From Clostridia bacterium (lineage in GTDB: Bacteria; Bacillota; Clostridia; Oscillospirales; Butyricicoccaceae): a stretch of DNA of 34,221 bases. Location: the NCBI GenBank assembly GCA_017408985.1, contig JAFQTO010000009.1:1-34221 (forward strand), read 5' to 3'. Position 1 is the stretch's first letter. Each line of letters begins with the position of its first letter. Positions 23,842-30,762 of this stretch are shown here, in pieces. The notes under the pieces were generated by a model. That model saw only the letters and a program-made list of their open reading frames with translations, had not been told where the DNA came from and ran no database searches. Both the position numbers and the translations under genes were made by a program.

Positions 23842-24128
23842 GGCTCATACCTCCTCATATTGACGGCAGATATCACGCCCGTGATCTTCAGATGGGTTCG
23901 GTTGTATGCGGCGATGCACAGCTCCTGCCCAAGCACCTGCACGTCCATATTTTTGGCTCTGAAGGTCACTTCACCCTTGTCATAATGCAGTATCCCCCGA
24001 TGCCCGTCCACGGTCAGTACCCTGCCTGCCGCCGTGTGCATACACACGAATCCGCGCATCTGCGCCGTGTCAAAATCGTCGGGGGTCATAAGAGCGTTTA
24101 TCATATTTCTGTAGCGCGACATTATCAT
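23838..24128 (-). CDS. yqfC: Sporulation protein YqfC (YabP/YqfC family)
   Basis: 96 residues from the ATG at 24128, behind AAAGGA. An ATG two codons later (24122) is possible, giving 94. The longer frame to 24215 has no ribosome binding site and runs through the divergent promoter region. The all-beta pattern (FVCMHTAAGRVLTVDGHRG, then VTFRAKNMDVQVLGQEL, then LKITGVI) matches YabP/YqfC. In B. subtilis these are mother-cell sigma-E genes. It is the first gene of the yqfC-to-mutS2 series and diverges from ylbJ, another sporulation gene. Confidence 0.88.
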   Translation of the reverse strand: MIMSRYRNMINALMTPDDFDTAQMRGFVCMHTAAGRVLTVDGHRGILHYDKGEVTFRAKNMDVQVLGQELCIAAYNRTHLKITGVISAVNMRRYEP

Positions 24129-24145
24129 TACCGTCCTTTCTCCGG

Positions 24146-24173
24146 AATATATATTGTGCATACAATTATATTC
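24146..24173 (-). promoter_or_regulatory. Possible sigma-E-like promoter of yqfC
   Basis: On the minus strand, GAATATA (24173-24167) and TATATATT (24153-24146), 13 bases apart, resemble the sigma-E pattern (ATATT-like -35, CATAcaaT-like -10). The -10 lacks the usual C. Start of transcription would fall right at the ribosome binding site. The AT-rich gap is only 62 bases and also has to serve ylbJ, so this is tentative. Confidence 0.25.
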
Positions 24174-24190
24174 ACCCGTATGGAGGCAAA

Positions 24191-25357
24191 ATGACAAGAC
24201 CTGCTTTTCGCTCACGCATTATGCGGATATTATTCCTGCTGTCGCTGGCATTTTTTGCCTACGGACTGCTCAGATATACCAAAGATACCTCCTCAGCCGC
24301 CGTGGAGGGGCTGTCGCTGTGTGCAAGGGTGCTTATTCCGTCGCTGTTTCCCTTTATGGTGGTGTCGTCGCTGGCGCTGGGTAGCGGCATAGCCGAAAGC
24401 GCGGGCAGGCTGTTTGAGGTGCCTATGACCAAACTGTTCAGAGTTCCCGGTGTGTGCGCAACGGCGTTTATATTGGGCCTTATAGGCGGCTACCCCGTGG
24501 GCGCGTACAACGCGGTAATGCTCTACAACTCCGGCGCCTGCACCAAAACCCAGGCAGAGCGGCTTCTGGCATTCTGCAACAACTGCGGCCCTGCCTTTAT
24601 TCTGGGCGTGGTGGGCGCATCCATGTTCGGGTGCACAGCGGCGGGGGTGCTGCTGTATTGCGCCCATATACTGTCCTCGGTTATGATCGGTCTGCTGTTT
24701 CGCTTCTACCGCGGCGGCAAGACCGCCGCCGCCTCAAGCCGCCCGGTGCAGACCAAAACCGAGGGCACACCCGTCCCGTCCTACCCGTCGCTTATAACCC
24801 GCTCGGTAAAAAGCTCTGCCCGGTCGGTGATAAACGTCTGCGCCTACGTGGTGTTCTTCTCGGTGGCGGTCAAACTGCTCCACCTGACGGGTGTGATACC
24901 CGCCCTTGCCCGCCTGCTTACGGCACTTCTGCGACCCTTTGACCTGCCTGCGGCTTTTATGGAAAAGCTGATAAGCGGTATATTTGAGCTTACGGGGGGC
25001 ATCTACGGCATCACGGGCACGGGTCAGGGGCTCAAAAGCATCACCGCGGCGGCGTTTATGCTGGGCTGGGCGGGACTGTCGGTGCATTTTCAGGTGCTGG
25101 ATTTTATGTGCGACAGCGGTCTCAGTCCCCGTCCCTATATCATCGGCAAAATGCTCCACGGCGGTCTGTCGGCAGTTTTGGCGTATATAGGCGCGCACTT
25201 GATACCCTTTGACATTGAGACCTCCAAAATGCTCAACGGGCAGATGAACGCCATCTACAACTGCTCGGGAGGCAGGCTGTTTGCAAACGCCCTTTTGTGC
25301 TGTCTGCTCCTTTGGGTATGCCTGCGGCTTTTGTCCAAGATATTTGCAAGAAAATGA
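24191..25357 (+). CDS. ylbJ: Sporulation integral membrane protein YlbJ
   Basis: 388 residues with about eight hydrophobic segments. It contains the Gate/nucleoside-recognition type phrases VLIPSLFPFMVVSSLAL, LGLIGGYPVGAYNAV and FCNNCGPAFILGVVGAS, typical of YlbJ. In B. subtilis YlbJ is a mother-cell membrane protein needed for a late spore stage. Here it is divergent from yqfC. TATGGAGG precedes the ATG at five bases. Its 3' end contains the promoter region of the next small gene. Confidence 0.9.
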   Translation: MTRPAFRSRIMRILFLLSLAFFAYGLLRYTKDTSSAAVEGLSLCARVLIPSLFPFMVVSSLALGSGIAESAGRLFEVPMTKLFRVPGVCATAFILGLIGGYPVGAYNAVMLYNSGACTKTQAERLLAFCNNCGPAFILGVVGASMFGCTAAGVLLYCAHILSSVMIGLLFRFYRGGKTAAASSRPVQTKTEGTPVPSYPSLITRSVKSSARSVINVCAYVVFFSVAVKLLHLTGVIPALARLLTALLRPFDLPAAFMEKLISGIFELTGGIYGITGTGQGLKSITAAAFMLGWAGLSVHFQVLDFMCDSGLSPRPYIIGKMLHGGLSAVLAYIGAHLIPFDIETSKMLNGQMNAIYNCSGGRLFANALLCCLLLWVCLRLLSKIFARK

Positions 25358-25386
25358 TTGAAAGACGGCAAAAAAAGTCGTATAAT
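25358..25386 (+). promoter_or_regulatory. Promoter of the small cysteine-rich gene
   Basis: TTGAAA (25358-25363) and a consensus TATAAT (25381-25386) have exact 17-base spacing. It begins directly after the ylbJ stop codon. The leader to the start at 25408 is only about 15 nucleotides. Confidence 0.7.
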
Positions 25387-25407
25387 AAAGAAAATGAGGT
25401 GTCAAAT

Positions 25408-25614
25408 ATGATTTTTGGAAAAAATATTCAAAAAATATGCCTGTACTGCGTGCATGCCAGAGATTACAGCGGCACCAGTGTTCTTTGCGAGCATAAAGGC
25501 CCCGTGTCTGATACCCACAAGTGCCGCAGATTCTGCTATGACCCCCTGCGGCGCACCCCGCCCCCTCCCGTCAAACCCAAACTCAACGTCAAAGAAGAAG
25601 ATTTTAAGCTGTAA
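25408..25614 (+). CDS. Small cysteine-rich protein of unknown function
   Basis: 68 residues from the ATG at 25408, supported by TGAGGTG upstream. The longer frame from 25297 would lie inside ylbJ. Five cysteines are at 11, 14, 27, 39 and 43 (ICLYCVHAR, then VLCEHK, then KCRRFCYDP), suggesting a zinc- or metal-binding knuckle, followed by a proline-rich link (RRTPPPPVKP) and an acidic tail. I do not recognise a named family. It has its own vegetative-type promoter and is followed by a strong terminator, so it is an independent one-gene unit although adjacent to ylbJ. Confidence 0.7.
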   Translation: MIFGKNIQKICLYCVHARDYSGTSVLCEHKGPVSDTHKCRRFCYDPLRRTPPPPVKPKLNVKEEDFKL

Positions 25615-25629
25615 TAAGCAATATATAAA

Positions 25630-25669
25630 AACCTGCCGTCTCGACACCCGAAACGGCAGGTTATTTTTT
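25630..25669. terminator. Terminator shared by two convergent genes
   Basis: A 10-base stem, AACCTGCCGT (25630-25639) with ACGGCAGGTT (25653-25662), has a 13-base loop, followed by ATTTTTT. On the minus strand the upstream A-run also provides a T-tail, so it can serve the lipoprotein gene too. Confidence 0.85.
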
Positions 25670-25682
25670 GTAAATACGCTTG

Positions 25683-26291
25683 TTATTTGGCTTGTGTCAG
25701 CGGGTGCATTTGGGTCAGGTCGCAATAGACCAGCCCCGAGCAGTCAATGTTGATCTTGCCATTACTGTCGACGAATGGCGGCTCGTTTTCGTCATATTCG
25801 GCGTAGTGTGAATATATGACCGCATTCTCGCCGTCGCAGACATATATGTCGCCTCGGGAATAGACTATGACCGCTTTGGTAAAATCACTTTCACTCAGCG
25901 CGGCGGCAAGCTCGTCTCTTGCAAACTCGTATGAGGTCTTGGGGCCGGTGTATATTGAGGATATTACCTCTCCGTCGTAGAATACGGGAATATACATGTT
26001 CATATTTTTGACAAGATTGCCATTGCTTTGATGGTACGTGGGGATATGATTGCCCAGCGCAAGCTTGGATATATCAAAAACTCCGCCATCAAAAAGCTCG
26101 CCGATATTGGTCTCGCCCTTGACTATGGCATCGTATACACGCTGTGTCACACTTTCGGGCAGAGCCTCGGTGAACTGCGCAGGTGTATCGGTGGACGTAT
26201 CACCGACTGTGTCGTCGGCTTTGTTGTCGGCACACGCCGCCAATACACCCAGCACCAAAATTGCGCACATAAGTAATGCAAACTTTTTCAT
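25683..26291 (-). CDS. Lipoprotein resembling the pro-region of the adjacent protease
   Basis: 202 residues from the ATG at 26291. The longer frame to 26357 runs into the protease gene and lacks a signal. The lipobox LAAC gives a lipidated Cys20 after the signal MKKFALLMCAILVLGV, so it is membrane-anchored on the outside. Residues 77-154 align with residues 64-139 of the protease encoded just upstream. Matching landmarks are LALG/LEIG, a Tyr 6 residues on, PVFYDGE/PLFYNGE, the strand AVIVY/AAIIY, and DG exactly ten residues after that Tyr in both. It has no catalytic domain. By analogy with Spi, the propeptide-like inhibitor of streptopain, it may inhibit, chaperone or tether the protease. 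This is inference. It starts 38 bases after the protease stop, same strand. Confidence 0.65.
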   Translation of the reverse strand: MKKFALLMCAILVLGVLAACADNKADDTVGDTSTDTPAQFTEALPESVTQRVYDAIVKGETNIGELFDGGVFDISKLALGNHIPTYHQSNGNLVKNMNMYIPVFYDGEVISSIYTGPKTSYEFARDELAAALSESDFTKAVIVYSRGDIYVCDGENAVIYSHYAEYDENEPPFVDSNGKINIDCSGLVYCDLTQMHPLTQAK

Positions 26292-26329
26292 AATATATCC
26301 TGTCCTTATTGTCGTGTGATGTTTATGTA

Positions 26330-27445
26330 TTACCAATATCTGCAAAGAGCTCCGCAAAAAGTAAGTTCGTTACCTGTAGAATCACAGACATACATATACA
26401 TATTCCCTTCTTTGTAAACATAGGTAGCCGCCTGTGCGAGTGGCATATCGGGGTCCATCACCTTGATATATTCATTGCTTAAATCAATGATGTATAATGG
26501 CATCATATGGTAGGATGATGGTGTGGTAGCGCCTATTCTTGTGACAGAAAATCTTGCTACAATCGGTTTGTCTTGTTCTAAGTTTGATGCAATAACAACA
26601 TCGGAAGGCACAGCATCATGATAAGTGTAATACAAGTTGTATGTGTTTCGCATATGATCTTGCACTTCTATATTTGTAGCACCCTGATTGTAGTTATCGC
26701 CAAATTTTGCTCTTGCCACATCAACGGCTGTGTAGTTTGTTCCATCAATATAGTTTTTGATACATGCAATGGTTGCAGCCCAACATATTTTTGAGGTCTG
26801 TCCAGAAAGATGCTGCGTAACATAGGTAATCGGACATGAATAATATGAATTTATGCTGCGATTATTATTCTTAGCCTTTACGTCTGTTGTATAGCCAAGG
26901 CTATTAAATCTTTGCATGTTACATAATTGGATATTGGATGATTTAGCCGTGCTTACAGATTTTTCGGTTGAGAGATTGCCTCTCCACTCGACTACCTGAG
27001 AGCATTCTAGCATCTGAGTAAACTCAATTCCGTCATACAGCCAACAGGAGTTGGCATCATAAATTATAGCGGCATAAGGTGTATCTGTATTTTTTATCGC
27101 TTGTACCATACTTGTCGATATATTGAAGGAACCTGTAGACAATTGATTTGCTAAAGCTACTAATTCGCCATTATAAAACAGAGGATAAATATCTCTCAAT
27201 TCTATAAAATGATCATCTGCATATTCATAAGCCTTTAAAACTTCACCGATTTCCAATTGCTCGAAGTTTAAATCGCCTAAGCCGATGTCGGACTTTATCG
27301 GTATTACTCTATGCAAGGCATCAATAATTTTGGCCTCATTTGAGGATATGGTTTGATTGAGTTTGGTTACTTCTAAAGCTGAAGCATTTACAATCAAGGA
27401 CAAACATATTGTAAGGACTACTAATAAGAATGTGGTTCTTTTCAT
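26330..27445 (-). CDS. Secreted papain-like (C39-like) cysteine protease with propeptide
   Basis: 371 residues from the ATG at 27445, with AAGGAGG upstream. An upstream in-frame ATG at 27490 is less suitable. A signal peptide is clear (about 1-23, ending in A-S-A). A pro-region follows (about 24-190). The catalytic domain has CWAA with Cys221, Gln216 five residues before it, His313 in SSYHMMPLYI and Asp331 in VMDPD, the Cys-His-Asp set of C39/AvrRpt2-type peptidases. The target is unknown. The gene is markedly richer in A and T than its neighbours, suggesting transfer. It is followed on the same strand by the lipoprotein that resembles its pro-region. Family assignment rests on motifs only. 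Confidence 0.7.
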   Translation of the reverse strand: MKRTTFLLVVLTICLSLIVNASALEVTKLNQTISSNEAKIIDALHRVIPIKSDIGLGDLNFEQLEIGEVLKAYEYADDHFIELRDIYPLFYNGELVALANQLSTGSFNISTSMVQAIKNTDTPYAAIIYDANSCWLYDGIEFTQMLECSQVVEWRGNLSTEKSVSTAKSSNIQLCNMQRFNSLGYTTDVKAKNNNRSINSYYSCPITYVTQHLSGQTSKICWAATIACIKNYIDGTNYTAVDVARAKFGDNYNQGATNIEVQDHMRNTYNLYYTYHDAVPSDVVIASNLEQDKPIVARFSVTRIGATTPSSYHMMPLYIIDLSNEYIKVMDPDMPLAQAATYVYKEGNMYMYVCDSTGNELTFCGALCRYW

Positions 27446-27756
27446 TGATTTTACCTCCTTAGTTTTGATGTTGGTTTTTATAGCCTGCATTTTGTTGTTA
27501 TCCTATCACTCAGCCATATTACCACCCCCAAATCCTGATTGAAGGGAGTAAAAAAGCCAAATTATATTTACCCCTTCATATATATAAACGACGGAGAAGG
27601 CCAAAATTGGACACTTTTTTCAAAAGTTTATCATAAGAACAATATTTTTGACATAATTTGCCGAAAATATGGATAATATATCGGGAGGTTTTTCCGTTAA
27701 ATCCTGTTCTGTTTTTTAGACTGGAAAAGCCTGCCAAAAGTTCCCGTAAAAATCGC

Positions 27757-27791
27757 AAATGACCGCGCTTTTTCAAGCTGCGGTCATTTTT
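27757..27791. terminator. Bidirectional terminator
   Basis: AAATGACCGC (27757-27766) pairs with GCGGTCATTT (27780-27789), ten bases, and GCTT/AAGC forms an inner stem after one bulged base. TTTTT follows on the plus strand and a T-run follows on the minus strand. It probably ends minus-strand transcription from the transporter at 27985. Confidence 0.65.
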
Positions 27792-27885
27792 GTCGGTTTT
27801 AACGGTCGTGGCATAACGCCGCAGGCCTTTTTCTTTTATATTAGTACGGTTCTGCGGTCTTGTCAATTGTGCGCGACAGCAGGGC

Positions 27886-27980
27886 AGGGTAGCGAAGCGG
27901 CGCGAGCGCAATGAATAACAGTCCGGTGGACTGTTAGAACGCGAGCGTGACCGAGCCGCAGCGAGAACTTGCTCCTGCCG
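27886..27980. repeat. GC-rich palindromic intergenic element
   Basis: The centre is a perfect hairpin AACAGTCC-GGT-GGACTGTT (27917-27935). It is flanked by similar GCGAGCGCAATGAA and GAACGCGAGCGTGA blocks and lies at the 3' end of the transporter gene. The pattern resembles the dispersed GCGAGC-rich palindromic elements seen after genes in Ruminococcaceae genomes. Only one copy is in this window, so repeat status is inferred. Confidence 0.4.
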
Positions 27981-27984
27981 CTTT

Positions 27985-29169
27985 TTACCTCACAAGCGAC
28001 ATAATTCCCGTCAGGATTATGAGAAAGCCGAAGTTGAACAGCGAGAACAGCATAATATATCTTACGCCGCCGCGGGGGTTGTGGGCGGTGTATTCGCGGA
28101 ATGTTATCAGGCTTGCCAGCGATGCTATCAGCGTGCCTGCGCCGCCGATGTTGACACCCCACAGCAGTTCGCGGTAGTTGAGGGTGAACCGCGACAGCAG
28201 CACCGCAGAGGGCACGTTGCTTATGACCTGGCAGGACAGGGTGCTGAATACGAGGGTGTTTTTCTCAAGCAGCGAGGACAGAAGATCGCTGACCGCGGGA
28301 ATGCGTGACATATTCCCTGCAAAAATAAAGAAGAACACGAACGTCATAAGCAGGCCGTAGTCCACGCCCCACACGGCTTTGCGGTCAAGCACAAGCAAAA
28401 ATGCGAGGATAATAAGCAGACCCACAAGATAGGGCAGTACCCTGAACACTATAAGTATGGACAGGGCAAACAGCACGAGGTATACTGCCGTGCGTGCTTT
28501 GGGCAGTTTTTCCTCCACGCGGGACATATCTATCTCGATCTTGTCCCGTCTGACAAAGAAGCAGCAGCCGACTATAAGCACCATCGCGGCGGCAAAGGGC
28601 AGCGCCATAATGCTCATAAACTCGCCCGTGGGGATCTTGAAGAAGCTGTACAGATACAGATTCTGAGGATTGCCGAATGGTGTCAGCATACCGCCCAAAT
28701 TGGCGGCGATATTCTGCATAATAAAGCAAAACGCCATATAATCCTGACGGTTTGTGACCGTCAGCGAGTAGTAACCGAGGGGCAAAAATGTGATAAGCGC
28801 CATATCGTTGGCTATCAGCATGGACCCGAAGTAGGTGATAAACACCAGCGCGGTTATCATACCCCTGACCGTGCCCGTGGTCTTGACTATCTTCTGCGCC
28901 ATGACCGAGAAGAAGCGGATATTCTTCAGCGCGCCCACCACCGCAAGGGTGGCAAACAGGCAGGCAAGGGTCTTGAAGTCAAAATATCCCACATACTCAC
29001 CGTCGGGCGGCACGATAATGGCGGTGACGCAGGCAAGGGTAAATGCTATCAGCACCACGGCGTTTTTTGAGACGAATTTGAGTATTCTTTTGATCAAACC
29101 GACCTGCGCACCCTTTGATGCGGGGCAGTTTTGTTCCATATCTATCATCCTCTGCACAAAATCGCTCAC
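27985..29169 (-). CDS. ArsB/CitMHS-superfamily ion transporter
   Basis: 394 residues from a GTG at 29169, chosen because GGAG lies six bases upstream. ATG codons at 29148 and 29139 are alternatives, and the frame could begin with TTG at 29181. About ten hydrophobic segments are seen. The motifs IANDMALITFLPLGY and GGMLTPFGNPQNLYLYS in the first half, and SNVPSAVLLS in the second, are the repeated half-sites of the ion transporter superfamily (ArsB, NhaD, CitM, SLC13-like). The substrate may be a dicarboxylate, citrate, arsenite or sodium and cannot be assigned. It lies downstream of the MFS permease on the same strand, separated by a hairpin-rich gap. Confidence 0.75.
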   Translation of the reverse strand: MSDFVQRMIDMEQNCPASKGAQVGLIKRILKFVSKNAVVLIAFTLACVTAIIVPPDGEYVGYFDFKTLACLFATLAVVGALKNIRFFSVMAQKIVKTTGTVRGMITALVFITYFGSMLIANDMALITFLPLGYYSLTVTNRQDYMAFCFIMQNIAANLGGMLTPFGNPQNLYLYSFFKIPTGEFMSIMALPFAAAMVLIVGCCFFVRRDKIEIDMSRVEEKLPKARTAVYLVLFALSILIVFRVLPYLVGLLIILAFLLVLDRKAVWGVDYGLLMTFVFFFIFAGNMSRIPAVSDLLSSLLEKNTLVFSTLSCQVISNVPSAVLLSRFTLNYRELLWGVNIGGAGTLIASLASLITFREYTAHNPRGGVRYIMLFSLFNFGFLIILTGIMSLVR

Positions 29170-29199
29170 ATTATACTCCAATTATACACCGATTGCAAG

Positions 29200-29332
29200 A
29201 AAAACCGCTTTGGATGTATGCGGAGTGTTCTTTAGGATAACAAAAAGAAGTGCAAAAAACAAATATCACTCGACGTAAGGCTGATAAAACTGCGGAGTGT
29301 TCCGAAGAACACTCCGCCTCAAAACGGTTTTT
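29200..29332. repeat. Composite inverted repeat with terminator between two transporter genes
   Basis: Three copies of a 12-base unit are present. TGCGGAGTGTTC occurs at 29219-29230 and again at 29291-29302, and its complement is at 29307-29318 (11 of 12 bases). The outer arms AAAAACCGCTTT (29200-29211) and AAAACGGTTTTT (29321-29332) are also near-complementary. The inner pair forms the terminator described separately. The outer pair could form an alternative, larger structure. No target-site duplication was recognised. Confidence 0.45.
29292..29317 (-). terminator. Terminator after the MFS permease
   Basis: A perfect 11-base stem, GCGGAGTGTTC (29292-29302) with GAACACTCCGC (29307-29317), has a tetraloop that reads TTCG on the minus strand, a very stable loop. 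A TTTTAT tail follows on the minus strand. It separates the MFS gene from the ArsB/CitMHS-like gene. Confidence 0.75.
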
Positions 29333-29339
29333 GATATTA

Positions 29340-30584
29340 TTATTGCCCGACCTTTTCCAGCTTGAACTTTCGCCACAGCGTAACGCCTACGGCAAGCGCC
29401 AGCACAGCGCCAAGTGAGCCGAGGCACACAAGAATAACGTTGACCGTCGTCCAGCCCCAATGCTGTGCTATCACACCGAAGCTGCCGTTGGCGGCGAATA
29501 TGCCGAAACTTGCCATACCGTTGAGTATTCCGCTGACCGTGGCGCTGCAGCGGTATTTCTCGAAATTGGCGGCGGTGCGCACGTTGAGATTGCCCACCGA
29601 GTAGGTAAAGGTAGTTGTCACCATTACCGCAGTCATCATACTCCACATAGGCCACTTGCCGATAAACAGCAGGATTATATAGAACGGTACGCACAAGAAC
29701 AGATAGGTGCTTTCGCATACAAGCTCGTTTTTGATGTTGCGGAAGAGATATATAACGGCAAACGCGCCCGCGATATTGACGGCGTAGGTGACGGCGGTCT
29801 GCACGCTTGCCCAGGTAGCCGAGATATCGTAGCTTTCCATCATCATGGTGGGCACCCAGGACTTGATGCCGATGCTCAGCATATTGACTATCATATTGAC
29901 CGCCATTATAACGGGCAGGCCGCTGCGCAGGAATATGGGGAAGAATGCAGGCTTGCATTCGGGTGCCGATGCGCGGATGTGCCTGACGGGCTCGGGCATC
30001 AAAGCGGGTGCGGTGAGCTTTTCGGTCAGTACCCACGAGATAAGCAGCAGCACAAGCACCAGCGAGTTCATACCGAACAGACCTGCCCAGCCCAGCCACT
30101 CAAGAACGGGTGTGGCAACGAGATAGCTGAGTATGCCGCCCGTGCCGATGCACATACCTACGAGCACGGAGGCTGTTTTGCGGTGCTTGGGGGATATGAC
30201 GCTTGCCACTATCTTGACAAGTCCGGGCCATATACCGAACTGAATAATGCCGCACAGACTCCACAGCACCAGCACCGCCTCGAAACGGGTGGTAAAGCAC
30301 AGAGCAAAATTAATGCCAAGCGAGCCAAGGATACCGATGCTGATGACCTTGTAGGGGGAGATGCGGTCGGTAATAACGCCGCCTACTATCTGTCCCACCG
30401 AGTATATGAGGTAGAAGCAGGCGGATATAAGTCCCGATTTGGCTTTGGTGAAGATGCCTTCCTTGACGATATATGCTATGGATGCGGTGTAGTTTGACTT
30501 GGTCATACATACCAGCACGTACATCGTCAGCGCGGATATAAGCAGAAACAGACTGAGTTTTTCTTCTTTGGTGCGGGTTTTCAT
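29340..30584 (-). CDS. MFS transporter, organophosphate:phosphate antiporter-like
   Basis: 414 residues from the ATG at 30584, with GGAGG nine bases upstream. The longer frame to 30818 would run into cobT and is rejected. About 12 membrane segments are seen. The loop after segment 2 reads TDRISPYKVISIG, and the flanking IYSVGQIVGGVI matches the same place in the MFS at 10491-11693, so the two are paralogues of the GlpT/UhpT-like branch. The substrate is unknown. It is divergent from cobT, with about 180 bases between start codons. Confidence 0.75.
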   Translation of the reverse strand: MKTRTKEEKLSLFLLISALTMYVLVCMTKSNYTASIAYIVKEGIFTKAKSGLISACFYLIYSVGQIVGGVITDRISPYKVISIGILGSLGINFALCFTTRFEAVLVLWSLCGIIQFGIWPGLVKIVASVISPKHRKTASVLVGMCIGTGGILSYLVATPVLEWLGWAGLFGMNSLVLVLLLISWVLTEKLTAPALMPEPVRHIRASAPECKPAFFPIFLRSGLPVIMAVNMIVNMLSIGIKSWVPTMMMESYDISATWASVQTAVTYAVNIAGAFAVIYLFRNIKNELVCESTYLFLCVPFYIILLFIGKWPMWSMMTAVMVTTTFTYSVGNLNVRTAANFEKYRCSATVSGILNGMASFGIFAANGSFGVIAQHWGWTTVNVILVCLGSLGAVLALAVGVTLWRKFKLEKVGQ

Positions 30585-30685
30585 ATACAAGCGCCTCCGT
30601 TTTTGGGGGTGTGAAGAAATAACATAACTCCTGTAAGAATATATCATACGCCCGTGGAAAAAGCAATATGCCCTTGCGGCAGTGA

Positions 30686-30713
30686 TTGACTTTTTTGTGT
30701 TGACTGGTATAAT
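30686..30713 (+). promoter_or_regulatory. Promoter of the cobalamin operon
   Basis: TTGACT (30686-30691) and TATAAT (30708-30713) are separated by 16 bases. Transcription would start near 30720, leaving a leader of about 45 nucleotides before cobT, too short for a cobalamin riboswitch. No B12-box-like sequence was found in the divergent gap. Confidence 0.65.
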
Positions 30714-30762
30714 TAAACTGTATGGGTATGCCCGTTTCTTTTGCAAAGGAGAGTTGTGACAA

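Larger units (their letters stand above)
27446..27984. other. Gene-free stretch of about 540 bases
   Basis: No convincing gene is present. A 111-codon minus-strand frame (27576-27911) has no ribosome binding site, no recognisable pattern and runs through two hairpins. The stretch next to the protease is AT-rich and holds an imperfect inverted repeat (27541-27552 and 27567-27577, GAAGGG...TTTACCCCTTC). The middle has a terminator (27757-27791). The right part is GC-rich, with a small palindromic repeat (27917-27935). The join between AT-rich and GC-rich sequence may mark the edge of an inserted segment. Confidence 0.6.

Noticed and set aside
24155-24190. CATACAAT as a sigma-E -10 for ylbJ
   Set aside because: The -10-like sequence at 24159-24166 is good, but no -35 at the required distance is present. 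The nearest ATAT is only about 8 bases away.
27576-27911. A 111-codon minus-strand frame in the gene-free stretch
   Set aside because: It has no ribosome binding site or family pattern, and the frame passes through a terminator hairpin.
30585-30762. Possible cobalamin riboswitch before cobT
   Set aside because: The leader is too short and no B12 box or conserved core was found by eye.
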